Shown: in pieces, positions 17,518 through 26,794 of the stretch | How positions within the stretch are numbered: position 1 is the first letter of the stretch | Layout: each line of letters opens with the position of its first letter | DNA from: Sandaracinus amylolyticus | Lineage (GTDB): Bacteria; Myxococcota_A; Polyangia; Polyangiales; Sandaracinaceae | DNA: 64,000 bases | Assembly (NCBI RefSeq): GCF_000737325.1 | Contig: NZ_CP011125.1 | Coordinates: 9,920,001 to 9,984,000 of the forward strand | Direction: 5' to 3' | Translations under genes and position numbers: made by a program | The notes under the pieces: model-generated | What the model saw: only the letters and a program-made list of their open reading frames with translations | What the model was told of the DNA's origin: nothing | Database searches by the model: none

Positions 17518-19691
17518 TTCGACTCACCCCGCTCGCTCTCCTCGCGCTCCTCGCCGGCTGTAGCTCGCCCGCGACCGACGCCCCCTCGGCGCCCTCGCCC
17601 CCCAGCGCGCCCGTCGCCTCCGCGCCGTCCTCCTCCGAACCCTCGCGCTCCGTCCTCCTCGCCGAAGCCGACGCGCGACGCCTCTCTCCGACCCTCACCG
17701 CGGCGCTCGCCTCGCCCGACGCCGAGACCCGCGCCGCCTCCACTCTCTCCCTCGGCCGGCTGCACGACCCGGCTGCTTTTCCCCTCCTCGCGCGCGCGCT
17801 GCGCGACCCCGCGCCCGAGGTCCGTGACGCCGCTTCCCTCGGCGTCGGCGCCCTCGAAGACGCCGCGCCGGACGCCGCCTCCGCCGCGCTCCTCGGCGCG
17901 CTCGCCACCGAGGCCGACCCCGCGATCCGCGCGCACCAGCTCTTCGACCTCGGCCGCCTCGCCACCGACGAAGCGCTCGCCGCGCTCCCCGCCGCCCTCG
18001 CGTCCGAGCATCCCGTCGAGCGCGAAGCCGCCTGCCTCGGCCTCGCGAACGCCGCCCTGCGAGGTCGCGTCCCGGACGCCTCTCTTCTCCGGCGCGCGGC
18101 CACCCGCATCCCCGACGACGCCTCGTCGCGCGTCCGCCTGGCCTGCGCCCACGCCCTGTCACGCGTCGCGCCCGCGCCCGACCCCGCCGACGCAACCGCG
18201 ATCGGCGACGAGCTCGCCCGCGGTCTCGACGACGCCGACGCCGACGTTCGCGCGATGTCGGCCCGCGCGCTCGCCCGCCACCCCGGCTCGTCCCTCGCGC
18301 GCCTCACCGCTGCCACCGAGGACCCCGACTGGACCGTCGCGGTCCACGCCCTCCGCGCGCTCGCCCGACGCGCGCACGCCGATCACGCCGAGCCCGCCTA
18401 CGCCGCGCAGATCCGCGCGCTCCTCGACCGCCTCCTCGCCTCCGGCGACGTCGCCCCCGGCCCACCCCTCCACGTCTTCCTCACCGCGCTCGACGTCCCC
18501 GCGCCGATGGCCCGTCACGGCGCGATCCACACCGTCGCCGCCGACGCGCTCGCCCGCCTCGCTGCCGTTCCCCCCGACGTCCCGGCCACCCGCGACCGCG
18601 GCCTCGCCCACTGCGCGGTCGCGCGCCTGGTCGACCTCGGGCGCGGCTGGCCTGCGCGCGTCGACACCTGCGGTCTCGAGCAGGTCGCCGACCACGAGCG
18701 CCAGGTGCTCGCCGCCGAGGTGCTCACCGCCGTCGAAGGCTCCGAAGCGCAGCGCGGCGTGTACCTCCAGCGCCTCCTCCGCCACGAGCATGCGCGCGTG
18801 CGCCAGGCCGCGGTGACCGGGATGGGCGCCCTCGACACCCGCGAGGCGCTCGCCGCGCTGCTCGCGACGCTGCGCGACGACGAGGACGCCGGCGTGACCA
18901 ACGCCGCGCTCGAAGCGCTCCGCGCGGCCGGGTCACGCCGCGCGAGCCGCCTCGCCGCGATGGTCCTCGCCGGCGACACCGCCGACGACGGCTGGCCCGC
19001 CGCCGCCGTTCTCGCCGCCCTCCGCACCGCGCTCGCCCGCGTCCGCGCCGCGGACGATCTCGAGGGTCTCGTGACGTGGATCGCCACCGCTCGCGAGCTC
19101 TCCGCCCGCGAGCTCGCGTCCGACGCGCGCCCCCTCGCCCGGCACGCCAACCTCGCCGTCCGTCGCGCCGCGCTCGAGCTCCTCGCCGAGGCGGGGGTCG
19201 CTCCTCCGGACGGCGAGCCCGCCGCGCCGCCCCGACCGCTCGATGCGCCCTCGATCGCCGCCGCGCCCCAGGGCCGCGTCGTGCTCGACACCGACCGCGG
19301 CGAGGTCGTCATCGAGCTCTGGACCGATCGCGCCCCCACGACGGTCGCCCGCTTCGTCGAGCTCGTGCGCGCCGGCTTCTACGACGGGCTCACCTTCCAC
19401 CGCGTCGTGCCGGCGTTCGTGGTGCAGGGCGGCGATCCACGCGGCGACGGGTATGGCGGGCCCGGCTGGTCCCAGCGCTGCGAGGACCATCGCGCCACCT
19501 ACGACCGCGGCGTCGTCGGGATGGCGCTCGCCGGGCGCGACACCGGCGGCAGCCAGTTCTTCATCACGCACTCCCCGCAGCCCCACCTCGACGCCCGCTA
19601 CACCGCGTTCGGGCGCGTCACGTCGGGCATGGACGCGGTCGACCGCATCCAGCCGGGCGATCACATCCGACGCGCCCGCTTCGAGCAGTGA
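17511..19691 (+). CDS. HEAT-repeat lipoprotein with C-terminal cyclophilin-type peptidyl-prolyl isomerase
   Basis: A 726-residue lipoprotein: KLRLTPLALLALLAGCSS gives a signal peptide and lipobox (Cys about 17). After a Pro/Ser/Ala linker, about 500 residues form helical HEAT-like repeats (recurring patterns such as ETRAASTLSLGRLHDPAAFPL). The last 145 residues are a cyclophilin domain: VVIELWTDRAPTTVARFVEL, FHRVVPAFVVQGGDP, GMALAGRDTGGSQFFIT and YTAFGRV. It would assist folding of exported proteins at the envelope, with the HEAT part as binding scaffold (inference). The only usable start is GTG inside parS site 6, without a clear ribosome site. Confidence 0.9.
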   Translation: MKLRLTPLALLALLAGCSSPATDAPSAPSPPSAPVASAPSSSEPSRSVLLAEADARRLSPTLTAALASPDAETRAASTLSLGRLHDPAAFPLLARALRDPAPEVRDAASLGVGALEDAAPDAASAALLGALATEADPAIRAHQLFDLGRLATDEALAALPAALASEHPVEREAACLGLANAALRGRVPDASLLRRAATRIPDDASSRVRLACAHALSRVAPAPDPADATAIGDELARGLDDADADVRAMSARALARHPGSSLARLTAATEDPDWTVAVHALRALARRAHADHAEPAYAAQIRALLDRLLASGDVAPGPPLHVFLTALDVPAPMARHGAIHTVAADALARLAAVPPDVPATRDRGLAHCAVARLVDLGRGWPARVDTCGLEQVADHERQVLAAEVLTAVEGSEAQRGVYLQRLLRHEHARVRQAAVTGMGALDTREALAALLATLRDDEDAGVTNAALEALRAAGSRRASRLAAMVLAGDTADDGWPAAAVLAALRTALARVRAADDLEGLVTWIATARELSARELASDARPLARHANLAVRRAALELLAEAGVAPPDGEPAAPPRPLDAPSIAAAPQGRVVLDTDRGEVVIELWTDRAPTTVARFVELVRAGFYDGLTFHRVVPAFVVQGGDPRGDGYGGPGWSQRCEDHRATYDRGVVGMALAGRDTGGSQFFITHSPQPHLDARYTAFGRVTSGMDAVDRIQPGDHIRRARFEQ

Positions 19692-19789
19692 GTATCCTCG
19701 ATGCTACGGTCCTTTCGACCCAGCCCCGCGCCCGCTCGCACCGCGCTCCGTACTGCTCGTCCAACCCTGCTTGAACACTCGGAATCTGC

Positions 19790-20590
19790 ATGGTAGCCGG
19801 GAACGTCGTGCCGCTCGTCGACCTCACGCGACTGCCCGCGCACGTCGCCATCATCATGGACGGCAACGGCCGCTGGGCGCAGGACCGCGGGATGCCCCGT
19901 CCGATCGGCCATCGCGAGGGCAGCGAGTCGGTGCGGCGCACGGTGCGCGCGTGCCGCCGCCTCGGCGTCCGGGCGCTCACGCTCTACGCGTTCAGCGAGC
20001 AGAACTGGCACCGTCCGCCCTTCGAGGTCGAGGCGCTCATGGAGCTGCTCCGCGAGTTCCTCCTCTCGGAGCGCGAGGAGCTCATCGCGAACCAGATCCG
20101 CCTCCGCATGGTCGGCCGTCGCGATCGTCTCCCCGCGCGAGTCCGCGAGGTGCTCGATCGCATCGAGGGGGAGACCGCGGACTTCCACGAGATGACGCTC
20201 ACGCTCGCGCTCTCGTACGGCGGGCGCGAGGAGATCGCGGACGCCGCGCGCGCCCTCGCGATGCAGGCCGCCAAGGGCGAGCTCGACCCCCATCGCATCG
20301 ACGAGTCGCTGATCGACGCGGTCCTCCCGTCGATGGAGGTCGGCGCGGTGGACCTGCTCATCCGCACCGGCGGCGAGCAGCGCATCTCGAACTTCCTGCT
20401 CTGGGGCGCGGCGTACGCCGAGCTCTATTTCTCCGATCGCCTCTGGCCCGACTGGACCGAGGTCGATCTCTACGGCGCGATCGAGTCGTTCCAGACGCGC
20501 GACCGTCGGTTCGGTCGAGTATCCTCCGACGCCCAGGTGGCTACGATGGATGACCTCGCCCCCGACGCGGCCCCGCGCGCGCATGCCTGA
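19790..20590 (+). CDS. uppS: Undecaprenyl diphosphate synthase UppS
   Basis: A 266-residue cis-prenyltransferase that makes the C55 carrier lipid for peptidoglycan and surface polysaccharides. AIIMDGNGRWAQDRGMPRPIGH (about 20-41) carries the catalytic Asp and P-loop-like site; SEQNWHRP, TLALSYGGREEI and LIRTGGEQRISNFLLWGAAYAEL are the other conserved blocks. It is followed by cdsA with overlapping frames, the arrangement common in bacteria (uppS-cdsA-dxr-rseP), although dxr and rseP do not follow here. Confidence 0.95.
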   Translation: MVAGNVVPLVDLTRLPAHVAIIMDGNGRWAQDRGMPRPIGHREGSESVRRTVRACRRLGVRALTLYAFSEQNWHRPPFEVEALMELLREFLLSEREELIANQIRLRMVGRRDRLPARVREVLDRIEGETADFHEMTLTLALSYGGREEIADAARALAMQAAKGELDPHRIDESLIDAVLPSMEVGAVDLLIRTGGEQRISNFLLWGAAYAELYFSDRLWPDWTEVDLYGAIESFQTRDRRFGRVSSDAQVATMDDLAPDAAPRAHA

Positions 20591-21467
20591 GACCAGCGCT
20601 CCCTCGTCCGAGCCCGACGTGGACAAGAAGAAGGCGGCCGACGCCGCCTTCCTGCGCAACACGCTCGCGCGCCTCGGGACCGCCCTCATCGGCATCCCGA
20701 TCCTCCTCTATCTGATGTTCTGGGCGCCCTGGTGGGGCTTCCAGATCCTCGTCGCGATCGCGATCGCGCGCGCCTCGCACGAGCTCTTCCGGATCACGCA
20801 CTTCGACTCGAAGCCGATGCACGTGCTCGGCGTCGTGATGTCGCTCGCGACGACCGCGGTGCTGGTGTTCCTCCGCGACCAGCCGGACGCGCTGCTCGGC
20901 CTGATCCTCGGGCTCGGCGCGGTCGGCGCGCTCGGCGGTCTGCTCGCGCCGCTGCCCTACGATCGCGCCGGCTCGCGCGTCGCGTGGCTGATCGGCGGCC
21001 CGCTCTACGTCGGCGGTCTGCTCGGCACCGTCGCGGTGCTGCACACGCTCGAGAAGGGCGGCGCGTGGGTGCTCCTCGCGATGTGGCTCGCGTGGGCGAG
21101 CGACACCGGCGCGTACTTCGCGGGCCGCTACTTCGGCAAGACGAAGCTCTACCCCGCCGTCTCGCCGTCGAAGACCGTGCAGGGCTCGATCGGCGGGCTG
21201 CTCGGGTCGCTCACCGGCGGCCTCGCCGCGCACTTCGGGTTCCTCCCCGAGCTGCCGCTGCTCGACGCCGTCCTGCTCGCGCTCATCGGCGGTGCGCTGG
21301 GTCAGATGGGCGACCTCGTCGAGTCGCTCGTCAAGCGCAGCACCGGCGTGAAGGACAGCGGCTCGATCCTGCCGGGACACGGCGGTCTGCTCGACCGCGT
21401 CGATGCGCTGATGTTCACGGCGCTCGCGTGCCTGATCTACGCGAGCTGGATCCTGCCTCTGCGATAA
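20550..21467 (+). CDS. cdsA: Phosphatidate cytidylyltransferase CdsA
   Basis: A 305-residue membrane enzyme that makes CDP-diacylglycerol. About seven to eight hydrophobic segments are followed by the family signature near the C terminus: ESLVKRSTGVKDSGSILPGH and GGLLDRVD. ATG 20550 has AGGTGG upstream and overlaps uppS by 41 bases; ATG 20583, close to the uppS stop, is a credible alternative that removes 11 residues. Two overlapping frames make coupled translation with uppS likely. Confidence 0.93.
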   Translation: MTSPPTRPRARMPETSAPSSEPDVDKKKAADAAFLRNTLARLGTALIGIPILLYLMFWAPWWGFQILVAIAIARASHELFRITHFDSKPMHVLGVVMSLATTAVLVFLRDQPDALLGLILGLGAVGALGGLLAPLPYDRAGSRVAWLIGGPLYVGGLLGTVAVLHTLEKGGAWVLLAMWLAWASDTGAYFAGRYFGKTKLYPAVSPSKTVQGSIGGLLGSLTGGLAAHFGFLPELPLLDAVLLALIGGALGQMGDLVESLVKRSTGVKDSGSILPGHGGLLDRVDALMFTALACLIYASWILPLR

Positions 21468-21678
21468 ATCACGCCGCGATTGACGCACTCGTGATCCGTC
21501 GCACTCTCGCGCATTCACGCGCGGGCGACGAAATCCGCTGCTCTGACGGGCATTTCTGCCTCGTCCGCACGACGCGGCGCGTCGTTGCGCCACATGGACG
21601 GGGGGTGCATAGGCCCGCCATTGCCCTCGAGCCCAAGGCGCCAATGCCGGCTCCCAGGGGGATGGAGTCCGGAGGACC

Positions 21679-22944
21679 ATGTCTGCCAATCACTACGAGT
21701 TCTTCAAGGTCGTCCAGGGGTACCTCGAAGAAGCCGCCGACGTCATTCATCTGCCGCGCCACGTCGCCGACATCCTCTCGCAGCCGAAGAACGAGATCAT
21801 CGTTCACTTCCCGGTGCGGATGGACAACGGCGAGATGCAGCTCTTCAAGGGCTACCGCATCCAGCACAACAACATCCGTGGTCCGTACAAGGGCGGCATT
21901 CGCTATCACGAGGCGGTCACGCTCGACGACGTGAAGGCGCTCGCGTCGATGATGACGTGGAAGTGCGCGCTGATGGACATCCCCTTCGGCGGCGCGAAGG
22001 GCGGCGTGAAGGTCAACGCGTCCAAGCACAGCAAGGACGAGCTGATGCGCATCACGCGTCGCTTCACCCACGCGCTCGGCAGCAACATCGGCCCCGAGTA
22101 CGACATCCCCGCGCCCGACGTCGGCACCAACGCGCAGACGATGGTGTGGATGATGGACACGTACATGAACCGTGTCGGCGACATGGAGAAGAACGCGCAG
22201 CGCCACGTCGTCACCGGCAAGTCGATCAGCGCCGGCGGCTCGCAGGGCCGCGAGAAGGCGACCGCGCAGGGCGCGATCTACTGCCTCCTCGAGTGGGCGA
22301 AGGACAACGACTTCCACCTCGAGGGCAAGACCGCCATCGTCCAGGGCTTCGGCAACGTCGGCTCGCACAGCTCGCAGATCCTCAACAAGCTCGGCGTGAG
22401 CACGATCGCGGTCGGCGATCACTCGGGTTACCTCTACAACCCCGAGGGCTTCAACGCGGCGAAGCTCGCGCAGTACGTGAAGCAGAACGGATCGATCGCG
22501 GGCTATCCCAGCGGTCAGCCGATCGAGCGCGAGGACTTCTTCAAGATCAAGGCGGACATCTTCATCCCCGCCGCGCTCGAGAACCAGATCGGCGCCGAAG
22601 AGGCCCGCTCGCTCTCGTGCAAGGTCGTCGTCGAGGGCGCGAACGGCCCGACGAACCCCGAGGGTGAGCGCGTCCTCGCCGACAAGGGCATCACCGTCAT
22701 CCCCGACATCCTCGCGAACGCGGGCGGCGTGACCGTCTCGTACTACGAGTGGGTGCAGAACAAGCGCAGCGAGTTCTGGGACGCGGAAGAGGTCGACGAG
22801 AAGCTCGAGCGCCGCATGGTGCGCCAGTATCAGAAGGTGATGGACTTCGCGCGCAACCATCGCGTCCTTCCGCGCGTCGCGGCGTACTGCCTCGCGCTGG
22901 AGAACCTGAAGGCGGCGTACGAAGAGCGCGGCATCTTCCCGTGA
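21679..22944 (+). CDS. Glu/Leu/Phe/Val-type dehydrogenase (probable glutamate dehydrogenase)
   Basis: A 421-residue enzyme. FKGYRIQHNNIRGPYKGGIR and MDIPFGGAKGGVKVNA contain the substrate- and catalytic-lysine blocks, PAPDVGTN follows, and the Rossmann motif is VQGFGNVG (about 226-233). Late blocks are VVEGANGPTNPEG and ILANAGGVTVSYYEW. It converts glutamate and 2-oxoglutarate plus ammonia; cofactor preference cannot be stated. The start ATG has GGAGG just upstream. The 211-base gap before it holds a TTGACG hexamer (21480-21485), which I note only as a possible -35 element. A bidirectional terminator follows. Confidence 0.93.
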   Translation: MSANHYEFFKVVQGYLEEAADVIHLPRHVADILSQPKNEIIVHFPVRMDNGEMQLFKGYRIQHNNIRGPYKGGIRYHEAVTLDDVKALASMMTWKCALMDIPFGGAKGGVKVNASKHSKDELMRITRRFTHALGSNIGPEYDIPAPDVGTNAQTMVWMMDTYMNRVGDMEKNAQRHVVTGKSISAGGSQGREKATAQGAIYCLLEWAKDNDFHLEGKTAIVQGFGNVGSHSSQILNKLGVSTIAVGDHSGYLYNPEGFNAAKLAQYVKQNGSIAGYPSGQPIEREDFFKIKADIFIPAALENQIGAEEARSLSCKVVVEGANGPTNPEGERVLADKGITVIPDILANAGGVTVSYYEWVQNKRSEFWDAEEVDEKLERRMVRQYQKVMDFARNHRVLPRVAAYCLALENLKAAYEERGIFP

Positions 22945-22969
22945 TCGACTGACCACCTCGACGAATACG

Positions 22970-23005
22970 AAAAGGCCGACTCCGATGCTCCGGAGTCGGC
23001 CTTTT
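22970..23005. terminator. Bidirectional Rho-independent terminator
   Basis: An 11-bp perfect stem (GGCCGACTCCG at 22974-22984 with 22991-23001) has a 6-base loop and is flanked by AAAA on the left and TTTT on the right. It lies between the convergent dehydrogenase gene and the YqeY gene, and can stop transcription from both sides. Confidence 0.9.
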
Positions 23006-23030
23006 CATTTCTCTCGAGCGTGCCAGTCGA

Positions 23031-23471
23031 CTACTTCAGCACTTCCCCCGCGACCTTCGACGCGATGCGTCCGTCGACTCCCGGGAAGCGCGCTTTGAGC
23101 TCCTTCATCAGGCGGCCCATGTCCTTCTTGCTCGAGAGCCCGAGCTCGCTCGTGACCGACGTGATCGCGGCGCGCGTCTCGTCCTCCGAGAGCATCTTCG
23201 GCAGATAGCGCTCCAGCACCGCGAGCTGCTTCTCCTCTTCCGCGACCGCGTCCATGCGCCCACCGGCGCGGAACTGATCGATCGCGTCGCGCCGCGACTT
23301 CACGCCCTTCTGGAGCACCGCGGTCGACTCCTCGTCCGTGAGATCGCGTCCGAGCTCGACCTCGCGGTTCAGGAGATCGGCTTTCGCGAGCCGCAGCGCG
23401 TCCTTCGCGATCTCGTCCTTCGCGAGCATCGCCTTCTTGAGATCCGCTTCGATCGTCTGCTTGAGCGACAT
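23031..23471 (-). CDS. GatB/YqeY domain protein
   Basis: A 146-residue protein matching the YqeY family across its length: MSLKQTIEADLKKAMLAKDE, LRLAKADLLNREVELGR, KQLAVLERYLPKMLSEDE and GRLMKELKARFPGVDGR. The domain is shared with the tail of the amidotransferase subunit GatB and is thought to bind tRNA, but the stand-alone protein's function is not established. ATG 23471. It converges with the Glu dehydrogenase over a shared terminator. Confidence 0.92.
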   Translation of the reverse strand: MSLKQTIEADLKKAMLAKDEIAKDALRLAKADLLNREVELGRDLTDEESTAVLQKGVKSRRDAIDQFRAGGRMDAVAEEEKQLAVLERYLPKMLSEDETRAAITSVTSELGLSSKKDMGRLMKELKARFPGVDGRIASKVAGEVLK

Positions 23472-23535
23472 GCGGAGGTCTCTACCAGGCGCGTGCGCCC
23501 TCGAAAAGACGTCTGCTGGGACTACGCTCGCGCGC

Positions 23536-23964
23536 ATGAACACGAACGAGCTCCATCGCGGACGTCTGATCGACCACCTCCAGCTCGTCACACGCGACCT
23601 CGAGCGCAGCAAGCGCTTCTATCGCGCGGTGCTCGACACGATCGGGGTGCCGCTGGGCGGGGAAGGGCCGGGGTACTTCTGGGCGGACGAGCTCTTCGTC
23701 TCGACCCCCGAGAGCCCCGCGGCCCAGGGCCAGGTGACGGGCCGCGTGCACCTCGCCTTCCAGGCCGCGGATCGCGCGGCGGTCGATCGCTTCCACCGCG
23801 CGGCGATCGAAGCGGGCGGCACCGACCACGGCGCGCCCGGCGAGCGCCCCTATCACCCCGGGTACTACGCGGCGTTCGTGCTCGACCCCGACGGCAACAA
23901 CATCGAGGTCGTGCACCACGGCCCGGCGCAGCGCTCCGCGAGCTCGGTGCAGATCAAGTTCTAA
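23536..23964 (+). CDS. VOC/glyoxalase-family protein
   Basis: A 142-residue single vicinal-oxygen-chelate protein. DHLQLVTRDLERSKRFYRAVL opens the first beta-alpha-beta unit, and YYAAFVLDPDGNNIEVVHHG closes the second with the metal Glu (IEVV). His at DHLQL and the C-terminal Glu are candidate metal ligands. The substrate is not predictable; such proteins include dioxygenases and glyoxalase-like enzymes. It overlaps the convergent peptidase gene by 4 bases. Confidence 0.88.
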   Translation: MNTNELHRGRLIDHLQLVTRDLERSKRFYRAVLDTIGVPLGGEGPGYFWADELFVSTPESPAAQGQVTGRVHLAFQAADRAAVDRFHRAAIEAGGTDHGAPGERPYHPGYYAAFVLDPDGNNIEVVHHGPAQRSASSVQIKF

Positions 23965-25835
23965 GGCGCGTCGGGGAGGCTGCCGAGCATCTGCTCGAGC
24001 TGCTGCATCATGCGCGCGGCGTCCTCGGGCGAGCCTCCCCCGCCCGGCGCCGCGCCGCCCTGCGCCTGGCCCTGCATCAGGCCGCGCAGCACCTGCTCCA
24101 TCATCGCGCGCATCGCGGGGTCCTGCATCGCGCCCTGCAGCTCGGGCGGGAGCATCGCGCCGAGCATCGCGCCCGCGTCGCCGCCTCCGAGGTCGGCGTC
24201 GCCGTGGCGCTCGTCGAGCCAGTGGCGCGCCAGCGCGCGCACCCGCGCTGCGTGCCGTCCCGTGGCGAGCGTGTCGATCGGGCCTCGCGCCGGCGCGCTC
24301 CGGAACGCGTAGCGCTCGACGTACGCGCGCAGCCCCGCGAAGAACGCCTCGTCGCCCAGCTCGGCGCGCAGCGCCGGGTACAGGTACGGCCCCTTGCCGT
24401 ACACGAGCCCGGCGTACGCGACCGAGGGACCGAACTCGCTCGTCGCACGATCCACCGCGCCGTCGGCCACGCCCATCATGCGCATCGTGCGGTAGCCCAT
24501 CGCGACCTGGCGCTCGCCCTCCTGCCGCGCGCGCTCCGCGCCGTAGCGCTCCTCGACCCAGAGCATCGCGCTCCACTGCGCGAGCGACTCGTCGACCCAC
24601 GGATGGGCGCGCGAGTCGCTGCCCACGAGCCCGTGCCACCACTGGTGCGCGACCTCGTGCGCCGTGACGAACTCGAGCATCGCGCTCTGCATGTCGCCCA
24701 CCGCGCCCGCGCCCGCGCCGCCCAGCATCGCGCCGAGCCCGCCGAGCCCCGCCGGTCGATAGAACATGCTCGCGACGGTCACGAGCCCGCTGAACTCGAC
24801 GCCGCCCGCGCCGCCGACCAGCGCGGCCTCGACCACGTCGAGCTCGCGGTAGGGATACGGACCGAAGCGCCGCTCGAACACCTCGAGCGCGCTCGCCGCC
24901 GTCTCGAGCACCCGCCGTCCCGCCTCGCGATCACGCCCGAGGTACCACGAGCGCACGTTCACGCCGTTCACGTCGCGCGCGCTGCTCTCGAGCGCGTGGC
25001 CCACGAGGAACGAGAAGTCGCGCACCAGGCCCGCCTGCACCGTGATCTCGCGCCGCCGCGCCCGCCCCGGCGCGTCGCGCACCGGCAGCGAGCCCGTCTC
25101 CACGCCCGTCGCGACGAGCTGCGCGCCCTGGGGCACCACGATGCGCGCCCGCACGTGGCTCATCCGATCGTTGCCGAGGTCGCCCAGCGTGCCGCGATCG
25201 TCGGTCTCCCACCGCCCCCGCTCGCGCCGCGCCAGCACCGCGAAGAAGCTCGCGAAGCTCGCGATGCCCTCGCCGCGCGCGAGCAGCCCGTAGTCGCCGC
25301 CGGTCTCGCCCATCATCCCGGCGAGGCCCTCCTGGCTCTGCGCCATCATCGTGGTGCGCGACGCGTCGATCTCGCGCAGGCGCCCCTGCAGATCGAGCTG
25401 CACCCGCAGCGTCGCGCCCGGCGCGATCGGCGCCGACGGACGCACCACGAGGATCGACGGCGCGGTCTGCTCGATCGTGCAGCTCACTCCGTCGAGGCAC
25501 TCCCCCGCGATCATCGAGACCGGCGGCGCCTCGCCCGGCGTCGCGATCACGTTCGCGAAGATGCGCAGCGCGACCTCGCGCCACGGCGCGCGCTCGTCGT
25601 TCGTCACGTGCACGACCTCGCGCAGCCCGAACGCGCGCAGCTCGTCCTCCACCGCGACGTGCAGGTCGTAGTGCTCGAGCTGCTCGAGCCGCGCGACCTC
25701 GAGCCGCTCTGGGAGCCCCGCGCGCTGCGACTCGCGCACGTTCGCGAGCATCGGCGTCGCGTCGTACGACTGCGCCCGAGCGACGCTCGAGACGGCCCCG
25801 ATCACCAGCGCGATTCCGATCGTGCGCGAGAACAT
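23961..25835 (-). CDS. M1-family (gluzincin) metallopeptidase, exported
   Basis: A 624-residue protein with a signal peptide (about 1-22). The zinc site HEVAH (393-397) is followed after 18 residues by Glu416 (WVDESLAQW), the M1 pattern. A GGVEFSG segment (about 345-350) stands where aminopeptidases have GAMEN, keeping the Glu but not the Asn. The last 70 residues are Gly/Met/Gln-rich (MQGQAQGGAAPGGGG) and probably disordered. It is likely periplasmic or secreted. ATG 25835 gives the best signal peptide. Confidence 0.88.
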   Translation of the reverse strand: MFSRTIGIALVIGAVSSVARAQSYDATPMLANVRESQRAGLPERLEVARLEQLEHYDLHVAVEDELRAFGLREVVHVTNDERAPWREVALRIFANVIATPGEAPPVSMIAGECLDGVSCTIEQTAPSILVVRPSAPIAPGATLRVQLDLQGRLREIDASRTTMMAQSQEGLAGMMGETGGDYGLLARGEGIASFASFFAVLARRERGRWETDDRGTLGDLGNDRMSHVRARIVVPQGAQLVATGVETGSLPVRDAPGRARRREITVQAGLVRDFSFLVGHALESSARDVNGVNVRSWYLGRDREAGRRVLETAASALEVFERRFGPYPYRELDVVEAALVGGAGGVEFSGLVTVASMFYRPAGLGGLGAMLGGAGAGAVGDMQSAMLEFVTAHEVAHQWWHGLVGSDSRAHPWVDESLAQWSAMLWVEERYGAERARQEGERQVAMGYRTMRMMGVADGAVDRATSEFGPSVAYAGLVYGKGPYLYPALRAELGDEAFFAGLRAYVERYAFRSAPARGPIDTLATGRHAARVRALARHWLDERHGDADLGGGDAGAMLGAMLPPELQGAMQDPAMRAMMEQVLRGLMQGQAQGGAAPGGGGSPEDAARMMQQLEQMLGSLPDAP

Positions 25836-25891
25836 GGACGTCAGGGTAACCCCTCGCACTCGCACGAGCATTTCGGGCATCCTTCGGCGCG

Positions 25892-26746
25892 ATGAGCCTC
25901 GACCCGATCGTCGATCCACGCACGCTGGTGGCGCGGCAGGAGCGCGCGAACCTGGTCCTCGTCGACGCGCGCAGCGGCAAGGACTCGCGCGAGCGCTTCG
26001 AGGCCGGTCACCTCGAGGGCGCGCGCCACGTCGATCTCGATCGCGGGCTCTCCGCGCACGTCTCGAACCCCGCGCACGGCGGGCGCCATCCGCTGCCCGA
26101 TCCCCAGATGTTCGCGCGCGTGCTCGCGTGGCTCGGCGTGAGCTCGCAGAAGCGCATCGTCATCTACGACGACAAGGGCGGCGCGAACGCGGCGGCGCGC
26201 CTCTGGTGGATGCTGCGCGCGACCGGTCATCCGCGCGTGCAGGTGATCGACGGCGGCTACGACGCCGCGGTCGCGGCGGGGATCCCGGTGGTGCGCGGTC
26301 CCTCGGAGCACAGCGATCAGACGACCGCGCCGATCGGCGGGTGGGCCTCGCCGCTCGCCGACATCGACGAGGTCGCGCGTGCCGCGAGCGATCCCGGACG
26401 CCTCGTGCTCGACGTGCGTGATCCCTCGCGGTACCGCGGCGAGGCCGATCCCTTCGATCCCAACCCCGGGCACATCCCGGGCGCGGTGAACGCACCGTAC
26501 GCGTCGAACCTCGACGTCGACGGGCGCTTCCTGTCGCGCGACGAGCTCGCGGCGCGGTATCGCGCGCTGATCGGGAACCGCGATCCGAGCGACGTGATCG
26601 TGTCGTGTGGATCGGGCGTCACCGCGTGCCACACGCTGCTCGCGATGGAGCACGCCGGGCTGCCGGGCGCGAAGCTCTACGTCGGCTCGTTCAGCGAGTG
26701 GGCGCGCAGCGGGCGCCCGGTCGCCAAGGGCGACCAGCGGGGCTGA
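25892..26746 (+). CDS. Two-domain sulfurtransferase (rhodanese/3-mercaptopyruvate type)
   Basis: A 284-residue protein of two rhodanese domains. The inactive N-terminal one has LVLVDARSG and DKGGANAARLWWML; the C-terminal one has the active-site loop CGSGVTA (Cys239). The loop CGSGVTA is the form typical of 3-mercaptopyruvate sulfurtransferases (SseA) rather than thiosulfate rhodaneses (CRxGxR/T), by family knowledge. Cytoplasmic, with no signal peptide. Confidence 0.9.
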   Translation: MSLDPIVDPRTLVARQERANLVLVDARSGKDSRERFEAGHLEGARHVDLDRGLSAHVSNPAHGGRHPLPDPQMFARVLAWLGVSSQKRIVIYDDKGGANAAARLWWMLRATGHPRVQVIDGGYDAAVAAGIPVVRGPSEHSDQTTAPIGGWASPLADIDEVARAASDPGRLVLDVRDPSRYRGEADPFDPNPGHIPGAVNAPYASNLDVDGRFLSRDELAARYRALIGNRDPSDVIVSCGSGVTACHTLLAMEHAGLPGAKLYVGSFSEWARSGRPVAKGDQRG

Positions 26747-26794
26747 TCTGCGCCCCCGGATGGGGACACTCCGGCGTCGCGGAGCACGATCGAA

